From Bacteroidaceae bacterium (GTDB lineage Bacteria > Bacteroidota > Bacteroidia > Bacteroidales > Bacteroidaceae), in NCBI GenBank assembly GCA_016292545.1, contig JAEDIG010000038.1, positions 1-18,853 of the forward strand: 18,853 bases of DNA. Direction: 5' to 3'. Position 1 is the stretch's first letter; each line of letters begins with the position of its first letter. The notes beneath the pieces are model-generated. The model saw only the letters and a program-made list of their open reading frames with translations. It was not told where the DNA came from and ran no database searches. A program made the position numbers and the translations under genes. Shown here in pieces: positions 13,336 to 18,853 of this stretch.

Positions 13336-13838
13336 CGGTGCAGAAATACAAATAAAAGTCAAAGAATGCAAGATTGGCATAGGAAAACTTGCATCCCTTG
13401 TCTTTTCTAACGTTCAAAATGCGTACAGAACAGGAAACAGGCCACTGTCCTTCAACATCACATGGTGTTCTTATTCCCCAAATGATGATGACCATCTTTG
13501 CAGACATACCATCGGGAAATGTAATGGCGAGAAGGTTTATACAAACAAGTCAGCGAGAGTACTTCAGATTGCACTATACTTGAGAACATGTTGTGCTTGA
13601 CACCAAACGAGGTGATGAAAGTAAGCTGAAGACTTTGCGTGCTTTCTTTACGCTTGATAAGACGTGTGGGATTATTAACCTTGCGGTGTGGAATACATAC
13701 TGCGGTGGCACGATGTGGTGGCCAGAGTGTCCACTGTGTCCCGCGTCCACTGCGATACGCATGCGAGCGCGCACACATGGGGGAGCAGCCAGATTGCACG
13801 GCAGGTCGGAAAGGGAGTGACGCCAGATTGGAAACCTC
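13336..13838. other. about 500 bp with no confident gene
   Basis: Both strands have open frames here (for example minus 14024-13458), but their composition (Cys, Arg, Ser, Pro-rich, no fold) and lack of start signals argue against coding. The stretch contains the right copy of the 17-bp direct repeat. I see no RNA gene or insertion sequence in it. Confidence 0.5.
13754..13770 (+). repeat. right copy of the 17-bp direct repeat
   Basis: GATACGCATGCGAGCGC, identical to 4944-4960 and in the same orientation, at the outer right side of the accessory block. Confidence 0.6.
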
Positions 13839-13869
13839 TTGCGGGAATGGAAGCCTTGTCGTAACTTTG
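13839..13869 (+). promoter_or_regulatory. Bacteroidota-type promoter facing right
   Basis: TTG (13839-13841), 20 bp, then TAACTTTG (13862-13869) followed by CACC. It points toward the 3' end of the GH127 gene, with only short frames and a strong hairpin in between. It therefore probably drives a short RNA. Confidence 0.55.
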
Positions 13870-13875
13870 CACCGT

Positions 13876-14036
13876 CGGAATGCAGGAAAGGCTGTAGGGC
13901 ACCATCTGCAGGAGACACATAAACAGATAAATGCCAACACCAAAGTTTTCAAATCATGAGAGTTAAAGCAATGGAGCACAGGTTCAATGTAAATAGCTAT
14001 GGGAGGGCATGCTTCTCCATACATGCCCTCCCATCT
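13876..14036 (+). ncRNA. candidate small RNA between promoter and hairpin
   Basis: The interval of about 160 nt runs from the expected start after the promoter at 13839-13869 to the hairpin ending at 14034. It contains a TGCAG/CTGCA stem (13881-13885, 13906-13910) and only tiny frames (5 and 11 codons). A 254-codon plus frame starting at 13956 is antisense to the GH127 gene and not credible. The function is unknown. A short peptide or an antisense RNA to the GH127 tail remain possible. Confidence 0.3.
13999..14034. terminator. strong 13-bp-stem hairpin, probable terminator
   Basis: ATGGGAGGGCATG (13999-14011) pairs perfectly with CATGCCCTCCCAT (14022-14034) across a 10-nt loop. It sits 65 bp past the stop of the GH127 gene and at the end of the rightward transcript from 13839. 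It could stop transcription from either side, though no long T tract follows. Confidence 0.55.
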
Positions 14037-14099
14037 TGCCTATGCTGGGTGCCCTGGGGAATCGAGGGGCTGTGTCCAGGATGTGCCATACAGGCAAAA

Positions 14100-15968
14100 T
14101 CACCAATATCCTTTGATGGCAGTTCTGCCCTTGTACATAGGTTCATACAGCAGGGGCAGCCACACACGGTAGCGGGTCTTCTCGTCCCATTGGTTGCCGG
14201 CAGAGGCAAAGTCGCACAGGTGCATCTGGATGATGTCGCAATTCCGATCGCTGTAGGTGCCGTGGATGACTGGGGTAGTGAAGGCCATCCATGTGCCAGG
14301 AAGCGGGGTGGAGGGTGTGAGTGTGATGTCGGCCTCATTGCCGGAGGCGGGCATGATTACCTCGTCCACAAATCCATCGTTGAAGCGGCTGTCGCGTGCC
14401 AGCACCACCGGGCCTCGTTCGTATGCCACAAACTGTTCCAGGCGTGCGATTCTTGTGGGCATGTCCATAGCAAGGCTCACCTTGTCGCCAGCTTTCCATG
14501 TGCGGTCGATTACCAGGTATTGTCCTGTGGTCACTCCCTGCACCTCTTCCCCATTCACGGTAACCCTGGCCTTGGGTGCCCATCCCGGAATGCGCAGGGC
14601 CAGCTGTGCCTGAGTTTCTTTGTCGGGGCTTATGGTGATGTCCACTTGTCCGTCCTGCGGATAAGTGGTGACCTGTTCCAGCAGGATGGTGCGTTTGCCC
14701 AGTTTCACCCTTGCGGTTGAAGGGATATACAGGTTCACGTCGATGCGGTTCTCCGAGGGCGTGCGGTAGGCGATGCGTGGAATCATGGCAAAGGCGCGGG
14801 GCGCGTTGGCATTGCAGCAGTTTATCCTCACGTCGCACTGGTCTTCGCCTTCCCGGCGGAAGCCTTCCAGCGGCACGTATTTCACAATCTGGCTGTGGTC
14901 GGCCTTTATGCTGGCCATCAGCGCGTTGTACATGGTGCGCTCAACCTGGTCGATGTATCTGGCATCGCCCGTCATTTCATTGAGCCGTTCGCAGAACTGC
15001 ATCCATGTGAAGGTGACGCAGGTCTCCATCGTGTGGGCCGTGGGCAGCTGTTGCAGGCTTTTGCCGCCATACCAGCATTCCAGGCTGCATGCTCCGCCGG
15101 TGATGTTGATTTCCTCGTTGAGAATGTGGTTCCATGCGCGCTGGGCAGCCTGCAGATACTGTGCATCGGCGGTGAGGCGGTACATCTCCAGCAGGCCCAC
15201 GTAGCACGACATCATCTCATATCCTTTCTGCCCGTTCTCATAGCTCCACCAGGCTTGCCCTTCCTGCAAGGGGTAGCGTTGGCTCACGGGCACATCCGCC
15301 TTGGTCAGGAGTTTGGGCCCGTCGGTCCCCTCCATTTCTTCCACGATGTGCTTGGCAAAGTCCAGGTAGCGCTTGTCGCCGGTTTCGGTGTACATGAAGG
15401 TGACAGGCTCCAGTATGCTCAATGGGGGCATTCCCCTGTAGAATCCGCAGCGGTTGATGTGGCGGCCGGTGCCGGGGCCAATCTGGGTGATGGTGTAGTC
15501 GAGCAGCCGCTGGGCGGCCTTCAGGGCTTCCTTGTGTCCCATCAGCCGATAGCATTTGATTAGGCCCAGCAGGGTGTATTTACGCCCCCATACGTCCCAC
15601 CCTGTCAGCTGGTGGTCGGTGTCATAGTCGCCGATGTATCCGTCGGGCAGCTGGCAGGCAATCAGTTTCTTTTCTGCATCCTCTATCTTTGCCATCAGTT
15701 CAGGGTCTTTATTGTAGCGATACGATGAGACGGCTCCTTGTATCCATTTGCCCCAGAATTCGCTGGCCCATCTGCCGCCCACTTCGTCTTGCAGTTTGAA
15801 GGGCTCAATCAGTTCGTCCACCGACTGCCCTATCACGCGTTTTTCGATGCATCCGTCTATCTGGGAACCTATGTAGCCCCCGAGCGTCACGTTCTCCACT
15901 TCGCTCTTCGGTGCGCCCTGGGCCGACAGCGCAAAGCCGCAGGAGAGAATAAAAAGAATCTTCTTCAT
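14100..15968 (-). CDS. GH127-type beta-L-arabinofuranosidase (DUF1680 family), secreted
   Basis: A 622-residue protein with a signal peptide (hydrophobic residues 4-14, Ala-rich end near 18-19). The catalytic (alpha/alpha)6-barrel part is recognisable. Met-Glu-Thr-Cys (Glu315, Cys317) and Cys384-Cys385 in Asn-Cys-Cys-Asn-Ala-Asn match the zinc-bound Glu-X-Cys and Cys-Cys set of HypBA1-type enzymes, where one of the paired cysteines is the nucleophile. The usual Cys-Cys-Pro-Pro-Asn is altered to Cys-Cys-Asn-Ala-Asn. The C-terminal third has beta-sandwich character. The role is trimming plant arabinose-containing glycans, in the periplasm. The start lies 32 bp after dciA and I see no own promoter, so it probably shares the recF transcript. 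Exact substrate specificity is unknown. Confidence 0.85.
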   Translation of the reverse strand: MKKILFILSCGFALSAQGAPKSEVENVTLGGYIGSQIDGCIEKRVIGQSVDELIEPFKLQDEVGGRWASEFWGKWIQGAVSSYRYNKDPELMAKIEDAEKKLIACQLPDGYIGDYDTDHQLTGWDVWGRKYTLLGLIKCYRLMGHKEALKAAQRLLDYTITQIGPGTGRHINRCGFYRGMPPLSILEPVTFMYTETGDKRYLDFAKHIVEEMEGTDGPKLLTKADVPVSQRYPLQEGQAWWSYENGQKGYEMMSCYVGLLEMYRLTADAQYLQAAQRAWNHILNEEINITGGACSLECWYGGKSLQQLPTAHTMETCVTFTWMQFCERLNEMTGDARYIDQVERTMYNALMASIKADHSQIVKYVPLEGFRREGEDQCDVRINCCNANAPRAFAMIPRIAYRTPSENRIDVNLYIPSTARVKLGKRTILLEQVTTYPQDGQVDITISPDKETQAQLALRIPGWAPKARVTVNGEEVQGVTTGQYLVIDRTWKAGDKVSLAMDMPTRIARLEQFVAYERGPVVLARDSRFNDGFVDEVIMPASGNEADITLTPSTPLPGTWMAFTTPVIHGTYSDRNCDIIQMHLCDFASAGNQWDEKTRYRVWLPLLYEPMYKGRTAIKGYW

Positions 15969-16000
15969 TGTAGTTGTATTTGGTTTCTAGAGATTTGTTG

Positions 16001-16291
16001 TCAGAAGAACCGCACTTCGTTGATTACTTGTGCGTTCACGTAGCGGTTGAGCTTCTCTGTCAGAATGGTGCGGCTGCAGCTCAGGTTCTCACGAAGGGCT
16101 GCGCTGCGTATCTGCACGTACAGGATGTTGTTCTTGATGAACAGCTTGCCAGTGTATCTGGAGATGGCCTGCCCCACCACCTCCGGCCATGCCTGGATGA
16201 TGCGATACTCGTTGAGAGGTGTCTCCAGCCCCTCGGCCCGCAGGAATTCGTTGATGAGCGACTTTATGTCGCGCGCTTTTTTATATATCAT
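16001..16291 (-). CDS. DciA/DUF721 family protein
   Basis: A 96-residue protein with the DUF721 pattern: Ile-Ile-Gln-Ala-Trp-Pro-Glu-Val-Val-Gly at residues 31-40 and Thr-Gly-Lys-Leu-Phe-Ile-Lys-Asn-Asn-Ile-Leu-Tyr-Val at 47-59. A basic-hydrophobic helix follows, with the late Asn-Glu-Val-Arg-Phe. DciA helps load the replicative helicase DnaB onto DNA in bacteria lacking DnaC. Bacteroidota versions are short, like this one. It overlaps recF by four bases (ATGA), the usual recF-dciA arrangement, so translational coupling with recF is likely. Confidence 0.8.
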   Translation of the reverse strand: MIYKKARDIKSLINEFLRAEGLETPLNEYRIIQAWPEVVGQAISRYTGKLFIKNNILYVQIRSAALRENLSCSRTILTEKLNRYVNAQVINEVRFF

Positions 16292-17385
16292 GGGTTGATT
16301 TGTCCTTGTGCCACATGGAATAGTTTATAGTCTTCGCGCGAATGGGACAGGATGCTGTCCAGATGGTCGCGGTTGGTGTCGGTGATGAATATCTGCCCAA
16401 AGGTGTCGCCGCCCACCAGCTCCACTATCTGCTCCACTCTTTCTGCGTCCAGCTTGTCGAATATGTCATCGAGGAGGAGTAGGGGAGTGGTGCTCTCTTT
16501 TGTCCGGTGGAGATAGTCGAACTGTGCCAGTTTCAAGGCGATGAGATAGGTCTTGTTCTGTCCCTGCGATCCTTCGCGTTTCATGGGATAGCCGCCGATG
16601 GTCATGTCCAGGTCATCTTTGTGTGTGCCATGGAGCGAGAAGCCCATGATGCGGTCCTTGGGCCTGCCTTGGCGGATGATTTCGAGCAGGGGGGCTCTTT
16701 GTCCGTGTGATACATACGTCAGCCCCACACGCTCGTTCCCTCTTGATATGCGGTCGTGGAAGCGCTGGAACACCGGTTCGAAGGCCACCGTGAAAGCCGT
16801 TCTGCGTTCGTGTATGAGGGTGCCCTCGCGTGCCATTTCTTCCTCCCACAGTTCCATCAGTTCTGTGTCGGGCTCCTGCTCGGCTTTCAGCATGGCGTTT
16901 CTTTGCATCAGGGCCTTGTTGTATCGCACGAGGCTTTCCAGATACACAGGGTCGCATTGCGAGATGACCATGTCCATGAAACGCCTGCGTTGCTCGCTTC
17001 CTCCGTCGATGAGCTGCTGGTCGGCGGGCGACACCATCACCAGCGGGATGAGTCCGATGTGTTCCGACAGTTTGCGATAGGCCTTCTGCCCCCTCCGCAT
17101 CACCTTCTTCTGCCCGCGCTTCAGGCCGCAATGGATGTCCTCCGGAGTGCCGTCCTCATGGTGGTATCTTCCTTGCAGCATCATCATGTCCTGCCCATGG
17201 AGAATGTTGAGCGAGTCCTGGCTGCAGGAGGCGCTTTTGCAGAGCGACAGAAAATAGATGGCATCAAGCAGGTTGGTCTTGCCTTGCCCGTTCATGCCTA
17301 TCAGGCAGTTGATCTTTCCGGAGAAGTCCAATTCGGCCTGACTTATGTTCTTATAATTGACAATAGAGAGATGTTCTAGTATCAT
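16288..17385 (-). CDS. recF: DNA replication and repair protein RecF
   Basis: A 365-residue SMC-like ATPase. Residues 1-13 (Met-Ile-Leu-Glu-His-Leu-Ser-Ile-Val-Asn-Tyr-Lys-Asn) fix the start. Walker A Gly-Met-Asn-Gly-Gln-Gly-Lys-Thr is at 30-37, the ABC-type signature Arg-Glu-Gly-Ser-Gln-Gly-Gln-Asn-Lys-Thr at 270-279 and Walker B Leu-Leu-Leu-Leu-Asp-Asp-Ile-Phe at 302-309. RecF binds single/double-strand gaps with RecO and RecR and helps load RecA at stalled forks. Length is normal for the family. It heads the leftward transcript recF-dciA-(GH127) and is divergent from the TPR gene. Its start codon is only 8 nt beyond the -7 box. Confidence 0.97.
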   Translation of the reverse strand: MILEHLSIVNYKNISQAELDFSGKINCLIGMNGQGKTNLLDAIYFLSLCKSASCSQDSLNILHGQDMMMLQGRYHHEDGTPEDIHCGLKRGQKKVMRRGQKAYRKLSEHIGLIPLVMVSPADQQLIDGGSEQRRRFMDMVISQCDPVYLESLVRYNKALMQRNAMLKAEQEPDTELMELWEEEMAREGTLIHERRTAFTVAFEPVFQRFHDRISRGNERVGLTYVSHGQRAPLLEIIRQGRPKDRIMGFSLHGTHKDDLDMTIGGYPMKREGSQGQNKTYLIALKLAQFDYLHRTKESTTPLLLLDDIFDKLDAERVEQIVELVGGDTFGQIFITDTNRDHLDSILSHSREDYKLFHVAQGQINP

Positions 17386-17392
17386 TTCCCTG

Positions 17393-17424
17393 CAAAATTA
17401 AGCAAAATATGGCACTGGAGCAAA
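17393..17424 (-). promoter_or_regulatory. recF promoter, almost on top of the start codon
   Basis: On the minus strand TTTG (17424-17421), 20 bp, then TAATTTTG (17400-17393) is an excellent consensus match. Only seven bases separate the -7 box from the ATG (17385), so transcription should begin at or within a few bases of the start codon. Confidence 0.65.
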
Positions 17425-17464
17425 AATATTGGGGAATATATTTTATGTTGTGGGATAAAATGAC

Positions 17465-17472
17465 TAATTTTG
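17465..17472 (+). promoter_or_regulatory. -7 box for the TPR-ribH transcript
   Basis: TAATTTTG on the plus strand, 37 bp before the TPR start codon. The expected -33 position (about 17440-17447) shows only a poor match (TTTTA). Confidence 0.5.
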
Positions 17473-17509
17473 CGCAATAATTTCGCAAATATAAATACAA
17501 ACAATAAAA

Positions 17510-18181
17510 ATGTCCAACAAAAAAATTACAAATCAAGTCAACGAGTTCGATGAAACCGTTTCGGCTTCAAAGTCTTTTTTCGACAACCACAAGAAGAGCA
17601 TCCTCTATGGCGGAGGTGCAGTATTGGCTATCGTTATCGCCTGTCTTCTCATCCACCAGTTCTTCATCGTTCCGCGCAACAATAAGGCCAACGAGGCGCT
17701 GTTTGCCGCCGAGGCTCAGTTCCGTGCCGGCAATTATGACAAGGCCCTCAATGGCGACAGCATCAGCGTGGGCTTCTTGCAGGTGATTGACCAGTATGGT
17801 TGCACCAAGGCTGCAAACCTTGCCAAGATGTATGCAGGCATCTGCCAGGCCAATCTGGGTAACTATGCCGAGGCTGTAAAGCTGCTCGAGGATTTCAGCG
17901 GTCAGGACGATGCCATGATCAGCCCTGCTGCCATTGGCGCACTGGGTAATTGCTATGCCCAGCTCGACCAGAAGGAAAAGGCTGCCAGCGCCCTGGAAAA
18001 GGCAGCAAAAAAGGCCGACAACAACACCCTCAGCCCCGTCTACTTGATTCAAGCTGGCCAGATTTATGAGGCGCTTGGACAGAACGACAAAGCGCTCTCC
18101 TGCTACGAAACTGTAAAGAGCAGCTACAAGCAGAGCTATCTCTCCAGCGAGGTAGACAAGTATATCGAGCGGCTGAAGTAA
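17510..18181 (+). CDS. tetratricopeptide-repeat membrane protein, YfgM-like
   Basis: A 223-residue protein with a cytosolic N-terminus, one membrane helix at about residues 32-52 (Tyr-Gly-Gly-Gly-Ala-Val-Leu-Ala-Ile-Val) and a soluble domain of TPR-like helical pairs. Ala-Glu-Ala-Gln-Phe-Arg-Ala-Gly-Asn-Tyr-Asp-Lys-Ala is the first clear TPR motif, and Gly-Asn-Tyr-Ala-Glu-Ala and Gly-Gln-Asn-Asp-Lys-Ala mark later ones. The layout resembles YfgM/YbgF-type periplasmic adaptor proteins. Its partners are unknown. In Bacteroidales this gene is commonly followed by ribH. Here the gap is 45 bp with no terminator, so co-transcription is likely. Confidence 0.8.
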   Translation: MSNKKITNQVNEFDETVSASKSFFDNHKKSILYGGGAVLAIVIACLLIHQFFIVPRNNKANEALFAAEAQFRAGNYDKALNGDSISVGFLQVIDQYGCTKAANLAKMYAGICQANLGNYAEAVKLLEDFSGQDDAMISPAAIGALGNCYAQLDQKEKAASALEKAAKKADNNTLSPVYLIQAGQIYEALGQNDKALSCYETVKSSYKQSYLSSEVDKYIERLK

Positions 18182-18226
18182 TGTCATCGGTACTTATACA
18201 TTATTAATTATAAGAGCGTTTTTCCC

Positions 18227-18733
18227 ATGGCCTCAAGTCTTCACAATCTCTCCGACTACGACCCCAAGTCCGTTCCTTCTGCCAAAGGCATGCGGTTTGC
18301 GGTGGTGGTGAGTGAGTGGAACTCCAAGATTACCCATGCCTTGCTTCGTGGTGCCGTGGACACATTGTTGGCACAGGGCGCATGCGAGGAGGACATCCAG
18401 GTACGCATGGTTCCTGGCAGCTTTGAACTGGTCTTCGGATCTGCCCAGGTCATCAAGTCGGGCTGGGCAGATGCAGTCATTGCCATAGGTTGCCTCATAA
18501 AAGGCGATACGCCCCATTTCGATTACATCTGTCAGGGCACCACACAGGGGCTGGCCGAACTGAATGCGCGTCACGATGTGCCGGTCATCTACGGTCTGCT
18601 CACATGCAACAACATGGATCAGGCGGAAGACCGTTGTGGCGGCATCCTTGGCAACAAGGGCGATGAATGTGCCATCACGGCTATCAAGATGGTCAACTAT
18701 CGTCGGCAAATTCTTCTGGATACAAAGGAATGA
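18227..18733 (+). CDS. ribH: 6,7-dimethyl-8-ribityllumazine synthase
   Basis: A 168-residue cytosolic enzyme that condenses 5-amino-6-ribitylaminouracil with 3,4-dihydroxy-2-butanone 4-phosphate, the penultimate riboflavin step. Family marks are Val-Val-Val-Ser-Glu-Trp-Asn at 26-32, Val-Pro-Gly-Ser-Phe-Glu-Leu at 62-68, Gly-Asp-Thr-Pro-His-Phe-Asp-Tyr at 93-100 with the catalytic His97, and Met-Asp-Gln-Ala-Glu-Asp-Arg-Cys-Gly at 130-138. A family-typical length with a short N-terminal extension is present. Upstream bases show no FMN riboswitch, and the gene probably relies on the TPR promoter. Confidence 0.97.
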   Translation: MASSLHNLSDYDPKSVPSAKGMRFAVVVSEWNSKITHALLRGAVDTLLAQGACEEDIQVRMVPGSFELVFGSAQVIKSGWADAVIAIGCLIKGDTPHFDYICQGTTQGLAELNARHDVPVIYGLLTCNNMDQAEDRCGGILGNKGDECAITAIKMVNYRRQILLDTKE

Positions 18734-18734
18734 T

Positions 18735-18760
18735 GGAAAACCCAGTCGGGTTCCTTTCTT
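18735..18760 (+). terminator. intrinsic terminator after ribH
   Basis: AACCC (18739-18743) pairs with GGGTT (18748-18752), extended by GG/CC after a two-base bulge, and a T-rich CCTTTCTTC follows. It starts just after the ribH stop codon. Confidence 0.55.
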
Positions 18761-18770
18761 CTCATTATAT

Positions 18771-18800
18771 CATGCCGACCCTTAGAAGAGGGTCGGCATG
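18771..18800. repeat. perfect 12-bp stem-loop downstream of ribH
   Basis: CATGCCGACCCT (18771-18782) and AGGGTCGGCATG (18789-18800) pair exactly around a 6-nt loop. Partial echo: CGGCATG recurs at 18813-18819. It may be a second terminator acting on either strand or a palindromic element. Confidence 0.7.
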
Positions 18801-18853
18801 TGTTGTACGCTCGGCATGAGCATTGTCTAACGGGTGCAAGTCCCCAAGCCACC
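18801..18853. other. right-end fragment with GGGTGCAAGTCCC
   Basis: The last 53 bases hold no frame. GGGTGCAAGTCCC (about 18835-18847) can fold as a small hairpin. It resembles both tRNA T-arm and group II intron domain I sequence without fitting either well. The window ends too soon to decide. Confidence 0.2.

Noticed and set aside
13458..14024. 188-codon minus-strand frame
   Set aside because: No start context, Cys/Arg/Pro-rich, no domain. It is crossed by the promoter and hairpin of the small-RNA candidate.
13956..14720. 254-codon plus-strand frame
   Set aside because: Runs through a strong hairpin and then antisense to the GH127 gene.
14100..15968. Lipoprotein signal in the GH127 protein (Leu-Ser-Cys at residues 8-10)
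   Set aside because: The cysteine is only ten residues from the start, too close for a normal lipoprotein signal. A later Ala-rich cleavage site fits better.
18182..18226. FMN riboswitch ahead of ribH
   Set aside because: The gap is only 45 bp and A+T-rich, far too short for the aptamer.
18801..18853. tRNA or group II intron at the right edge
   Set aside because: The T-arm consensus TTC is not present and no other tRNA arms are visible. Intron domains cannot be judged from 53 bases.

Overview
The window looks like chromosome of a Bacteroidota member, most likely order Bacteroidales and Prevotella-like. The evidence is a divergent recF-dciA / TPR-ribH arrangement, a type IX secretion plug-type protein, a GH127 enzyme, and several promoters of the Bacteroidota type (TTTG or TTG, about 20 nt, then TAnnTTTG) in place of -35/-10 boxes and strong Shine-Dalgarno sites. 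I could run no database search. Family names come from recognising motifs and sequence character.

Left block (1-4743, all minus strand). This is a tight core-type operon read leftward from a good promoter at 4712-4743. In transcription order it holds a secreted protein of unknown function, an HPr-kinase-like P-loop protein, a PqqD-like protein, a D-2-hydroxyacid dehydrogenase, a TRIC/UPF0126 membrane protein, a DUF5103 (T9SS plug-type) exported protein and the first 24 codons of an AmpG/PAT-type transporter cut by the window edge. Genes overlap or nearly touch, so co-transcription is very likely.

Accessory block (about 4834-13870). This stretch is visibly A+T-richer and full of repeats and gene remnants. 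Its main content is a minus-strand operon (10563 to 4990). In transcription order it encodes a 528-residue protein of an unnamed family, a coiled-coil protein, a YaaW/UPF0174-like protein, a small 98-residue protein, an unresolved stretch of about 380 bp, a 72-residue protein, an M48-type zinc peptidase without obvious membrane segments, and a split zinc-ribbon membrane protein with a glycine zipper. Two adjacent inverted repeats sit just upstream of its promoter -7 element. I judge this operon the best candidate for an undescribed system: five or six uncharacterised parts plus a protease. Upstream of it lies an AAA-like ATPase/PD-(D/E)XK nuclease gene with its own promoter. From 12252 to 13870 there are two decayed P-loop ATPase fragments, a four-copy 22-bp tandem repeat, a perfect 29-nt palindrome and a pair of operator-like direct repeats. 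A 17-bp identical direct repeat lies on each side of the block (4944-4960 and 13754-13770).

Right block (13839-18853). A possible small RNA unit (promoter plus strong hairpin) precedes a core segment. On the minus strand recF, dciA and a GH127-type glycosidase gene run leftward. On the plus strand a TPR membrane protein and ribH run rightward from a divergent promoter region. The recF promoter lies so close to its start codon that the mRNA may be leaderless. The window ends just after ribH with one terminator-like hairpin and one long perfect-stem hairpin.
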